Origin: Acanthaster planci | Taxonomy: Eukaryota > Echinodermata > Asteroidea > Valvatida > Acanthasteridae | DNA length: 13,037 nt | Direction: 5' to 3' | Assembly: GCF_001949145.1 (NCBI RefSeq) | Contig: NW_019091385.1 | Span: forward strand, 1,517,188-1,530,224 | Shown here: positions 1 to 8,286 of the stretch, piece after piece | Layout of the letters: each line of letters opens with the position of its first letter | Numbering within the stretch: position 1 is the first letter of the stretch | Notes under the pieces: model-generated | Seen by the model: the letters and a program-made list of their open reading frames with translations, nothing else | Databases searched by the model: none | Told to the model about the DNA's origin: nothing | Program-made: the position numbers and the translations under genes

Positions 1-450
1 GTCGGTGAGAGGACTGTTGGTGGTGGAGTGGATGCAGGCGATGGAGGCACAGCCGTCGGTGAGAGGACTGCTGGTGATGGAGTGGATGCAGGCGATGGAG
101 GCACAGCCGTCGGTGAGAGGACTGTTGGCGATGGAGGGGCAGCCATTGGTGAGAGGACTGTTGGTGGTGGAGTGGATGCAGGCGATGGAGGGGCAGCCGT
201 CGGTGAGAGGACTGCTGGTGATGGAGTGGATGCAGGCGATGGAGGCACAGCCGTCGGTGAGAGGACTGTTGGTGGTGGAGTGGATGCAGGCGATGGAGGC
301 ACAGCCGTCGGTGAGAGGACTGCTGGTGATGGAGTGGATGCAGGCGATGGAGGCACAGCCGTCGGTGAGAGGACTGTTAATGGTGGAGTGGATGCAGGCG
401 ATGGAGGGGCAGCCGTCGGTGAGAGGACTGCTGGTGATGGAGGGGCTGTA
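1..450. repeat. 54-bp coding-compatible minisatellite, nine units
   Basis: Nine head-to-tail units start at 1, 55, 109, 145, 199, 253, 307, 361 and 415. Seven are 54 bp, while units 3 and 9 are 36-bp versions lacking the same internal 18 bp. All lengths are multiples of 9, so every frame is preserved. Units alternate between a form with GTTGGTGG and a form with GCTGGTGA, giving a 108-bp higher-order pattern that is broken only at the short units. Divergence between units is very low, with substitutions confined to a few positions, which points to recent expansion or homogenisation. The array runs off the left edge, so its full length is unknown. Two plus frames and at least two minus frames are free of stops. 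The substitutions fall evenly over codon positions and do not decide the coding strand. Confidence 0.97.
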
Positions 451-463
451 GGCGACGTAGGGG
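1..463 (-). CDS. candidate exon of a mucin-like Pro/Ser/Thr-rich repeat protein (partial)
   Basis: Read on the minus strand, the minisatellite encodes an 18-residue repeat, AVPPSPASTPPPTVLSPT, and its sister form with SPAVLSPT. It is almost entirely Pro, Ser, Thr, Ala and Val, the composition expected of an O-glycosylated mucin-like stalk in a secreted or surface protein. The frame is open from the left edge to a stop at 479-477. Between that stop and the repeat, the minus strand has a T-rich tract followed by CAG ending at position 464, a plausible 3' splice site. The exon would then begin at 463 with two bases completing a split codon. It lies downstream, on the same strand, of the lectin-like reading frame at 761-1408. 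The competing explanation is the plus-strand Gly/Asp frame or a non-coding minisatellite. Function is inferred from composition only. Confidence 0.4.
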
Positions 464-505
464 CTGCCCAACAAAATCAAATTGGAAAAATGTTTCTCAG
501 AAACA
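1..505 (+). CDS. alternative: Gly/Asp-rich repeat exon on the plus strand (partial)
   Basis: On the plus strand the repeat reads VGERTVGGGVDAGDGGTA and its alternating Ala/Asp form. The frame stays open into unique sequence, ending in a short tail (GDVGAAQQNQIGKMFLRN) that meets the donor CAGAAACAA|GTAAGT at 506. That extension and the well-formed donor are the evidence for this strand. The exon would end one base into a codon. The next plus-strand exon-like segment at 2645 cannot be joined in frame, because phase 1 meets an immediate stop there. I recognise no family. It excludes the minus-strand mucin-like reading unless the locus is transcribed both ways, and I consider it somewhat less likely. 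Confidence 0.25.
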
Positions 506-760
506 AGTAAGTGCAGATGTTTACCTTTCCAAAAGAAGATGATATTGTAGGTGTATGTGGTGTGAGATGTGATGCAGAGCACAGCTGAGCCAGTGTAGAA
601 TGAGATTCTGGCTCCAGGAGATGTTGACTCATAAGTTGTATTGCCTGTGTTTTCGTGACGATGCTTCCCCTGTGTGAACGTTAGAGTTCACAAGAATTGA
701 TATTTCCTGTGAAACCGGGCAAAGTCATTTGTTCAAAACAAGCCACATGATGGTGGGGTA

Positions 761-1408
761 TCAAATGATAGGAATCAGGAGATTGCCAAATGTTTTGGAG
801 ATGAGAATGTGAATGTTTGTCCAGGTCCTGCTGACTCTACTGGGAATACACACTAAGTACACGTTTTCTGTCTTTAGCATTGAAATTGGCATATTCTCTT
901 CATAAAAGGATTGTGCTTGTGATGACTTTAACGAGATGTCAGAGTACAAAATGAATTCCTTTAATAAACTTGAAGACTTAAACTTTGGCTGGCAGAAGAT
1001 GTGAGGAGATTGCATGTTTGTTAAATTACAAGGTACATACGTGTAAATCATACACAACCAGTTGTTTCGAGTTGTTTTTATTCTGTTACTTTTCAGGAGT
1101 GCAGTAAGATTACATCCATGCTGGTCATGCCGTTGTGCCGTCGTGGGAGGGAGCCAGTAGATGATCATGCCCATCTGTTCCACTTTGTCTCTTGCAGTCA
1201 TGAAAGAACATTGTTCAGGTTGATCGGGTGCACTGACATGATGTTCATTGGTCGTACTCGTGACCGGTAGAGCAAACATTTGAGGAAGGCAACGAAGGGG
1301 TGAGTCGTTATCAAGCCATCTTTTGGTCTCAAAGTTTACCTCCCATCCTATCCATACATGTGCACAACCATGTTTATTTGCTACATATCTCGCTGCATTC
1401 AAATTCAC
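761..1408 (-). CDS. candidate exon with divergent C-type lectin-like domain
   Basis: This 215-codon frame is the longest in the window and longer than expected by chance in AT-rich DNA. Residues 5-71 (about 1396-1196) show a C-type lectin-like order of motifs. An ARYVANKHGCAHV segment leads into WIG at 19-21, then RWLDNDSPL at 30-38, resembling the W.DGSPL element, and then PDQPEQC at 61-67, resembling the conserved P(D/N)..E.C segment. In known C-type lectin-like domains these lie in the WIGL strand, the long loop and the region before the final cysteines. The classical Ca2+/sugar motifs EPN or QPD and WND are not seen. The C-terminal half has no recognised motif and may be read-through into an intron. 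The nominal start is GTG, with TAA just upstream, so a true exon would have to begin by splicing at or below about 1408. A CAG at 1395-1393 is one option, with a poor pyrimidine tract. It could be a real exon, a pseudogene fragment or chance. Confidence 0.38.
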   Translation of the reverse strand: MNLNAARYVANKHGCAHVWIGWEVNFETKRWLDNDSPLRCLPQMFALPVTSTTNEHHVSAPDQPEQCSFMTARDKVEQMGMIIYWLPPTTAQRHDQHGCNLTALLKSNRIKTTRNNWLCMIYTYVPCNLTNMQSPHIFCQPKFKSSSLLKEFILYSDISLKSSQAQSFYEENMPISMLKTENVYLVCIPSRVSRTWTNIHILISKTFGNLLIPII

Positions 1409-2644
1409 TTATATCTGATGAAAGGTAAGTCCGATTAATCTGTTTGCATTTTTTGTTAGAAAATATTTACCACTTTTTCAAATGATATGTGGTGATTTTC
1501 AGATCCTTGCTTGGGCATATCATTTGCCCCTGTATGGTAGTGAAGTCCAGAGTGTTTTAAATTGTTCAGTGGGTTATCCAGTGAGCCCAATAAGTGTATG
1601 TGTAGTGCAAATATTAGAAAATCTTTTTTAAAAAAACATGCACGCAAGATATATTACTGTTAACTGTAAATTCTGAGCTTAATCTGAAATGGGGCTCTAT
1701 TATTGGCCACCAATAATCAACTTCAAAGTTGTACTCTCAAATGCATCTATTACAGCATCAGCAAGCATTTAATTTTTTGTTCACCATTTTCTGAACTTGT
1801 ACTCCTTCATGGGAAATGAATCCAGAGAATTGCTTTTCACTCAAGGAAACAAAGCTGTTTGTGTTGAGTAAATCACAGGTTATTGGTAGTCTCAACTCAA
1901 TCCAAACAAACTGTTAGAGATCGAAATGATTTTAAAATAAATCTACTTGCGTAAGGTAAAGGAAATCAAATAGTTTTTTCTCAGTTATTAATGACCGGGC
2001 ATTGGGCAGTGCATGAATAATTCCTCACCATTCAGGGTGTTACTTACCATCAGCACTCTGAATGAAATACAAGACATAATGATACTAGTGAATGGAAAAA
2101 AACCTTCACTGAACTTTGATGAATAATTTGACTTCGTTGAATACTCCATGTGAAAAATAAACTGATAGCAGAGTGGTGACTTTGTTATGACGCAGGTGGG
2201 ATACGGGCAGGGCTGGGTTGGGGAGGGTTGAGTGTAGGGCTATGCCAAGTACATGTACCCGGACCACATAGTGAAACTGGGCATCACTGTAAACACAGTA
2301 GACCAAAGGACACAAAAGTTTTGTCACAGGAAGGTGTACAATGTTTAAGCAGGTACAGCTGGGCGAAGGTGGGTTTGGATTTAGGTTGAATTTATTCAGT
2401 AAAATACTAGCACCCTCAGGGACTTAAAAGGTTCCAGATTGAGCAAATTTTAGATTATACAGTAGAATCTCCGGGGATCATGTGTGATTAGTCTCTGCCA
2501 GTTCCATACTCCCTTCACTTCAGGCATGAACTTTTTCAATTTTTCAGACAATTTTCCTCATACAGTTTTGATGTGTGCTTCGAATCTGTGATTTTGAGCC
2601 CATGTAAATATTGTCTTGTGTTTCTTCTTCACGTCCTTCTGCAG
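1409..2644. other. intron-like or intergenic DNA, no gene seen
   Basis: This is AT-rich unique sequence with stops in all frames at short intervals. It has short open stretches only (up to about 73 codons) and no recognisable motif. Just before it, at 1425, the plus strand has a consensus donor AAAG|GTAAGT. The same bases read on the minus strand as the acceptor tract CTTTCATCAG. Confidence 0.6.
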
Positions 2645-2749
2645 CGTAACCCTGACAGAATGCTGGAATGTGCCTCGTGGAGAAAAAAAAACTTGAGGTT
2701 TCTCCTGCACCTGCCCCAGTGGCTGGATCAGAATGACCTGTACATAAAG
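2645..2749 (+). CDS. candidate internal exon, unrecognised
   Basis: A 105-bp segment is bounded by a pyrimidine-rich acceptor (TTTCTTCTTCACGTCCTTCTGCAG) and the donor ATAAAG|GTAAAG. One frame is open and in phase 0 at both ends. It encodes 35 residues starting RNPDRMLECASWRKKN and continuing LRFLLHLPQWLDQNDLYIK. The leucine- and tryptophan-containing second half looks protein-like, but I recognise no family. The other two frames have stops. Its 3' end, including the donor, lies in a 46-bp tandem duplication. Neither the 3003 nor the 4133 segment can follow it in frame, while the 6630 segment can. Confidence 0.35.
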
Positions 2750-2820
2750 GTAAAGCTGTCAATGGCTATGTCTTCAGAATGACCTGCACATAAAGGTAAA
2801 GCTGTCAATGGCTATGTCTT
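2729..2820 (+). repeat. 46-bp tandem duplication covering a splice donor
   Basis: Positions 2729-2774 and 2775-2820 are two adjacent 46-bp copies that differ at one base (TACAT versus CACAT in the 12th to 16th bases). Each copy contains the exon end CAGAATGACCTG and the donor AAAG|GTAAAG, so there are two nearly identical 5' splice sites 46 bp apart, at 2750 and 2796. Use of the second donor would add 46 bases, shifting frame and meeting a TGA at 2778-2780. Confidence 0.95.
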
Positions 2821-3002
2821 GCGCTTGAATGACGGGATGTCTCAGCTAATGACATTGCAGATTGTGCTAAATAATTGGATGTACGAAGACTACCTTGAAT
2901 CACTTCACGTAGGCCTATAGGAGGACATGTGAAACACAATCAGGCTATTTGTATATGCAGACACTGCTGATGGGATAAAAATGGTTGGAAGATCATATTC
3001 AG

Positions 3003-3241
3003 GTTCACAGCGTCAGTGTGTTTATTCGGTCCGTGGGATATATTCCTTGACAGGAAGTCTGTTGCCTCATTCTGTTTGGACAGAAAGTCTACCGGTACAC
3101 TGCCTGACCTACGGGGACCCCCAAACCGCATCTTTGATGGCAGGCATTTTGACTTGATGGGCGAGTATAGCCACATTTTCTCCTTGTGCCAGCTCCATGT
3201 ACACCACCATGAAAGAACTGATCATCAGTTACTTGGGCATG
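3003..3241 (+). CDS. candidate internal exon, unrecognised (239 bp)
   Basis: This runs from an acceptor-like CATATTCAG to a good donor, GGGCATG|GTAAGG. The favoured frame, entered after one base and left one base into a codon, is open across the whole segment. It includes the stretch RIFDGRHFDLMGEYSHIFSL followed by a Cys/His-rich piece, CQLHVHHHERTDHQ. The clustered C, H and H residues are suggestive but do not match a zinc finger spacing I know. A nearer acceptor, TTGACAG at 3047-3053, gives the same frame. A second frame is open over the first 180 bp. The upstream segment ends in phase 0 and cannot be joined in frame to this entry. I do not recognise the product. Confidence 0.3.
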
Positions 3242-4132
3242 GTAAGGATAACTCTGGAAGTGTGAGTGAATTGTATCACATTCAATGCATGGATAGGCTG
3301 GACTGGGGTTGTGCTTAGTTTGTGAGGACTTTTGGCGAACTCAGTGAGTTTGTTTTGACTTGTTGGAGCCTAGATTCCAGATTGGTCAGTTCCACTTTTC
3401 ACTTTTAAAGGAACAACCAGTACTAGGGGTGTGCATTTATTGGTATTTTTGGAACCAGGTACACAGTTTAGGTCAATACTGGGTACCCTTAAAATATAAA
3501 GAACACTTAACAAATGGCATATTGTTCACAATCCTGGTGGACCATTTCCTTGAAACAGGGCTCTGTTTTTGTACATAGGAAGCAACACATTGTTCTAAAC
3601 GTCAGAGGCTAATCACCCCCATCGTTTTATTCAACAAAATGTTACCTTTAATTTGTAACAAAAGTAGCTCTGTTGATCTCTGAACCGGTGTTGCGACTAA
3701 GCTTTTCGGCGGCACTATGATTTCTTAGCAATTCTGCCCTTCACTATTAAAGTTCGCATATTTGATATTGACGGGCAGATACGTACCTGCTTGTCGATAG
3801 CAAAACCCAGCACAGGCCTAACCAATACTGGTGAATAGGGAAGAATGTTGCCTGTATATTATTCAATGCGGCGCTCTGACAGAGGCTGATGTTTGATATT
3901 TGAATCCAGTGAAAATCAAAACAGAAAACTGTCCACGCATGCAACAAAGGCATGTCCTCGGGCTCAGTGACAGTGCTTCATACTGTGGAGGCTTTCTGTA
4001 GCTGGAGCAGGTAGATGTCCGTAGATGAATGTAATTACCAAATATGAACTTTTCTTGTCTTTTTTTAAACTTATCCTTTCCCCCATTATATGTATAATTA
4101 CCTATGTTTGTCCACTTCTTCTTGGATTGTAG
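3242..4132. other. intron-like DNA, no gene seen
   Basis: AT-rich sequence between two exon-like segments. Short open stretches exist on both strands (up to 112 codons at 3863-4201 minus), but none shows a recognisable motif or consistent splice signals. Confidence 0.5.
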
Positions 4133-4244
4133 GAGATCAGGCTGGTTCCGGATGTACATATGCATAGATGTCAATGATGCTGTCCAGACAGCACCTCTCA
4201 TTGTTACTCCCAGTATAAAGATCTGTTGTCTTAGCAGTGATACT
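4133..4244 (+). CDS. candidate internal exon, unrecognised (112 bp)
   Basis: The acceptor CCACTTCTTCTTGGATTGTAG and the consensus donor ATACT|GTGAGT bound 112 bp. Only the frame entered after one base is open. It reads RSGWFRMYICIDVNDAVQTA followed by PLIVTPSIKICCLSSDT, a segment with alternating hydrophobic residues suggesting beta strands. It ends in phase 0, so it can join in frame to the segment at 6630. Joined to 5132 it would stop after 13 codons. No upstream candidate ends in the phase 2 that it needs. Family not recognised. Confidence 0.35.
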
Positions 4245-5131
4245 GTGAGTATGAATTTGTCTATGTATTGAAGAATTTTTAGACTGAACTTTTGTGTATT
4301 TCTCTTTGTTTGTGTTTTAGTCAGTCTTTGTAAAGTACCTTTATGAAGTGAATTTTAAAAAATATATCAGTTTGATTGAAAGTCAAATCTTTGGAAACAA
4401 TATCCTTGCAAAGAAAATCCTTAATATTCAAAGATAAATTACTTTTGTGCACCAGAAAACTTCCCGCTGTCATTGAAAATGTTGTGACAGAATGCACTCT
4501 TGGTTACATATTAAGCTAAACAAATAAACCTGAACTGGTATGAACAGTAAGATAGACTGACATTCCCGATATGGAGAAATGATTGGGCTAACACTGCTGA
4601 TGGGAAAAAAAAATAGCCTTTTGAACTGAGATGCATGATGATGGAGATACTTAATCTTTTGCTGCAGGTTGCAAAAATTGCTGACATTATCAATCTGAGG
4701 TGGGATTCCCAAAAACTTTTCAGATAATGAATTTACTCCTTGTTAGGATCCAGTCAGTAACAGTGATAGTTATGATGCAGATGATGAGAATGTAGAGAAA
4801 AACTCAGATCAATTTTACCTGATGTACAAATTAAAAAGAATGTGAGGTTAGATATTCCAAGTCATAGTCTTCACATCTGAAAGAAAATTCCTGCAAGGTT
4901 ATATTAAAGGTTATCTGCGATCACTTTTTATAGATGCTGTTTAATTTTTGGGACGAGAAATTCTTGTGTGAATAGGGTAAGTCCGTGTCTGAATTGAATG
5001 CTCTGCGGCTGTGGTATCAGTTTTTCCCATTGACACCCTACAGTAAATAGCCACAGCCATGGCCTCGTTTAATTGCCTTCCTTGCATCTGGCATTTACTT
5101 TTTGTCTCTGATTTAATTGTTCCTTTTCTAG
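4245..5131. other. intron-like DNA, no gene seen
   Basis: AT-rich sequence with poly-A and poly-T runs. It carries a roughly 16-bp match (ACACTGCTGATGGGA followed by an A-run, at 4590) to a sequence near 2961. There is no open segment with credible splice sites. The last 20 bases form a very good pyrimidine tract leading to the acceptor at 5131. Confidence 0.5.
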
Positions 5132-5318
5132 GTTGTTACAGCAGTGTTCTTTGGCAATCATGAAGTTGTCTGAAGCCTGGCCTGTGCTGGGAATGCAACT
5201 GAGCAGCCTGATCAGTGTGATGGCGCTATTGATGCACAGTGTCCTGAGACAGGGTGCTCGTCGTTGCTTCAGTCTTGCAGTTTGGTTTCACATGTTGCAT
5301 TTCTTAACATCATCATAG
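5132..5318 (+). CDS. candidate terminal exon with hydrophobic segment, unrecognised
   Basis: A strong acceptor (TTGTTCCTTTTCTAG) precedes an open frame entered after one base and ending at the TAG at 5316-5318. Its 61 residues include a hydrophobic stretch (WPVLGMQLSSLISVMALLMH) that could be a membrane segment, followed by the basic and aromatic residues HSVLRQGARRCFSLAVW. In phase 0, as would follow the 4133 segment, the frame instead gives VVTAVFFGNHEVV and a stop. No donor or nearby AATAAA was found to settle whether it is terminal. I do not recognise a family, and the acceptor is the best part of the evidence. Confidence 0.25.
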
Positions 5319-6629
5319 AAATGAAGAAAAGATTAAAGGTGCTTTCACACGAGCACTGAAAACACGGGGCCCATGTGATGAAATTGCATTGATGTCATAA
5401 AAAGCAGGCATATTGTGTTGCATGAAAGTGCATCCCTGTCTCCAGATGGCACGGTTCCTGTGTGTTTGCCGCAGGGATTCAGACCTCTTCCATAATTCCT
5501 CATCAGTGCAAAACCCATGCAGTTATCACTGCAATTAGTCCAATGTAAAGCATGCAGGTATTATGAGGATACTGTGTATTGAAGTCCACATTGCTGTAGC
5601 CATCATGCAAAAATAGCCAAGGACAGTCACAAAATCGAGGAATGAAATTTGGAAGACAGATCAGCCTCCAACAGGCAAATGTTTCATTGTCCCTGAATTC
5701 TATCACAAAATGTTCTTGAAAACATGTAATAAAACACATACTTGTATGGTTGGAAAGTCACTGGTACCTTATAAATTCCCATTGCAGTACCAGCAATACC
5801 AGTGACAATGTGGCAAAATGGCGAATGTTCACTAACAAGCTGCATTGTACTGTGTGAAAGCCTGTTACAGCATTGCAGGCATCTGTTGCTGTTGTGTGTT
5901 TCAAGTGCTTGCGTCTAAACCTTAAATGGCCCTTTTTCATATTATCCTCATGGCTCTTTGTGCATTGAAGTATTCATGAAAGAAATTGGAAAATGGTTCT
6001 CTTTTTACCCTTTTTTATTAGAATATTTGTGTGTTGGTCGGTTCATTGGTACTGATGATGTTTAATATTATGTACATATATTCAGGGTATGTGAAAACTT
6101 TTGAAAAGCAATCCAAAATATAATGAATTGGCATGTAAAACTTGTGAATGTAAACGGTCTAAGTATGGTTGAATTGCAAAGGTTAGTCTATTAGCTTTTC
6201 ATTGATGCCCTAATTGCATCTCTGTAATCACAGATAACTCGGAACTTAAGCTTATCACTACAGGTAAACACCTGTTTCCAGTGTGGATTAAATGTATCCC
6301 AATCAAAAGCACATAAAATGTTCCCTCAGTTGTTGCTGTACCTATTAGCTCAAGCACTTTTACAACTTGGGCTATGGTGTCGTCAGATGTCTGTCATGAG
6401 GACAGGAAAATGCATCAGTTCACCGTCTTATTGCTCTTCGAGATCGATCAAAGGAACTCTTTGAACAGTCATGCTGTGGAATGGCTACCTGAGTCATCTC
6501 ACCTTACATCCTGCAATTATTTCCCTTTACGGACATTTTAGAGCAATGTTTTTTCAAGTCCACCATATGCTGTTGCCATGTTAAGGGCCCGTTTTCTGAA
6601 CAAAGTCAACATTTTGTCTTACTATTTAG
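5319..6629. other. intron-like or intergenic DNA, no gene seen
   Basis: The sequence is of mixed composition, with a 78-codon minus frame at 5503-5739 and a 60-codon one at 5758-5940. Neither has a recognisable motif or clear splice boundaries. No repeats were seen. Confidence 0.45.
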
Positions 6630-6687
6630 CGGTGGTGTGAGAAGCTGTCCAAGAAATGCACTGCTGCTGTGATATTCGCATTGATAG
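6630..6687 (+). CDS. candidate short exon, unrecognised (58 bp)
   Basis: The acceptor TTTTGTCTTACTATTTAG and the donor TTGATAG|GTAATG bound 58 bp. The phase-0 frame is open and reads RWCEKLSKKCTAAVIFALI plus one base. The basic, cysteine-containing start and hydrophobic end could be the edge of a membrane segment. It can be joined in frame after 4133-4244, giving ...LSSDT-RWCEKL.... On to the 10366 acceptor it would give G-AWDCYLYK and a stop at 10392. Short exons of this kind arise easily by chance, so confidence is limited. Confidence 0.25.
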
Positions 6688-7929
6688 GTAATGTAGACAT
6701 GCTGAAAGTGTTACTGAAGGAAAAAGCGAATCAATAACCTCTTTTCCAAATAACTTTATTTCAAAGAATGGTAATTTTAATTTATATATCCAGTTCACCA
6801 TACTAACCTGTTGAGTTGGATCAAGTTTAGGTTTTCTTTTTATTGATACACCTTGTCAAATGCTTCATGAAGAGTAAATGGTGAAGGGCTTTTCCTTATC
6901 CTTTGATTACATTTCAGCCTTTATTTTTAGCACCTTATCGATTGTTTAATTTCATACAATTAACTGGATATAAAGGGGCGATATTATCTTCCCACAAGAC
7001 ACGGTGAAGGGGTTTATTTACGAGCACCATATGCACATTTTGTAAACATCTAGCTGCACTTACATCTTTGGGCCCAATGCACAAAAAGGAGTTGGAAACA
7101 GTTTGGCAAGGGAAGATGCAGAACAAGCTTCTTTGGTGGACGCCAGACCCCCCCCCTCCCTTTTTCAAAGGGGCCAAGAAAATGTGGAAATGTTTTATGC
7201 AATCTTATATGGCCTGTCTTAGGGGTGGGGACTTGCATGTTGGAACCTTCTACATTGTTTCCTCTCATTTTTTTACACACAAAAATGGGCTCTTTTTGTG
7301 TCAATTAAAGATATTTCAACTGTTAGTTTTGCGTGCTCCTTGTTTATTTTTTGTTTGGTTTACTTGAATTTGCTCCTTTCCTTTTTTGGGGGGGGGTTTC
7401 GAATTTTTATTCTTTCCATGAACAAGTTGATGACAAAAGAAGCTGTTTTTTTTTTTTACTTTTCCAAAACGTTCGAGTGCACTTTTAAAAAAAATATAGA
7501 TTTATTTGAATGAAGAGGCTCCACCTGGATCCTGGAGCATTTAATTTAGTAATATTATCAAAGAAAGGGGTTTACTTTCACTTTTTTTTCGGTAGGATGG
7601 ATTGTAAACCACCCTGGATCAAACCGCTGTGGTTTATTTAGATCACAAATAGATAAACGTGTTTCTGCGACAATTGCTTCGCTAAATACTGGTTTCATTT
7701 GATGCCTTTTATAAAATACTGAGCCATTGGAGGAATTCTATTGAAGGTCCACACCCTCGGCAACAAAAGAAAGCGCGTACCGCTGTTCAGTCTTTGGCAT
7801 GTTCTCCCCACAAGTTCCTTCAAAGATATGCACAACAGCGGATCCCTATAACACACCTTAAGAAACGAATGAATAGCATTTGTTACCTATGATCCTTTCG
7901 AAGGCTGTTTCAACTATTGGTTTACGTCT
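6688..7929. other. low-complexity-rich intergenic or intron DNA
   Basis: This stretch contains homopolymer runs: C9 near 7149, G9 near 7388, T12-13 near 7447 and several A and T runs. Two overlapping opposite-strand frames at 7050-7367 are free of stops for 84-99 codons, largely because of these runs. I see no gene. Confidence 0.5.
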
Positions 7930-8196
7930 TATCGCCACATTTTATCCACGAGTGATGAGCAAATGCGACGTGTGGTACGCGAACAATTGTTGATTTTGCA
8001 TGGGCGGGAATTTATGCAAATTTTGAAATTCCTTTCGCTGCACGCGGTGATCGAACATGCGCTTTCCCGGATCAACGTTTGCCGCGCCGATGAAGCTTGC
8101 AGGTTTCGTGATTAGCTGCTTTGAATTTATATCAAGAAAAATCCCCCGTGAGAGCACCCAGAACGTCCTTCTCAACAAGAGAGCAACGAGAGAGGC
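7930..8196 (+). promoter_or_regulatory. CpG-rich patch with GC box and octamer, possible promoter
   Basis: In contrast to its CpG-poor surroundings, this stretch has on the order of 20 CpG dinucleotides in about 270 bp, for example ACGCGGTGATCGAAC and TGCCGCGCCGATG. It holds a GC box, GGGCGGG at 8002-8008, and an octamer, ATGCAAAT at 8014-8021. These are the known binding sites of Sp/KLF and POU-domain factors. About 180 bp downstream come an ATG at 8197 with G at -3 and +4, and a GTAAGT donor at 8206. This arrangement would suit a CpG-type promoter and first exon. The minus strand is open here for 114 codons (8286-7942), but that product is not recognised. No TATA box was seen at a useful distance. 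Confidence 0.3.
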
Positions 8197-8205
8197 ATGG
8201 TGATT
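8197..8205 (+). CDS. possible first coding codons (ATG GTG ATT) before a donor
   Basis: The ATG at 8197 sits in GAGGCATGG, a favourable Kozak context. It is followed by two codons and the donor GTAAGT at 8206. Splicing in phase 0 to the strong acceptor at 10366 would give a 28-residue product, MVI then GRGTATSTNETSFIHQEAIG and the short tail GVGRNPS, ending at a TGA. This is a hypothetical micropeptide or simply a non-coding first exon. Only the splice signals and start context support it. Confidence 0.15.
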
Positions 8206-8286
8206 GTAAGTAGCAAATGTTTTTGTGAAAATGCATTTTGTAGCCTTTAGCCATTTTCCTCCTTGTAGGGTCTGGGCCAGGCTCAT

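Noticed and set aside
3863-4201. 112-codon minus-strand frame opposite the 4133-4244 exon candidate
   Set aside because: No motif and no fitting splice sites. The plus-strand signals there are better.
2961-4606. Short match ACACTGCTGATGGGA plus an A-run at about 2961 and about 4590
   Set aside because: Only about 16 bp followed by an A-run. It is too short to call a dispersed repeat from two copies.
5503-5739. 78-codon minus-strand frame rich in Cys and aromatic residues
   Set aside because: It looks superficially protein-like, but no family, splice boundary or start context supports it.
7050-7367. Overlapping frames of 84-99 codons on opposite strands
   Set aside because: They are kept open largely by poly-C/G and poly-T runs. 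The translations are low-complexity and unrecognised, with no splice support.
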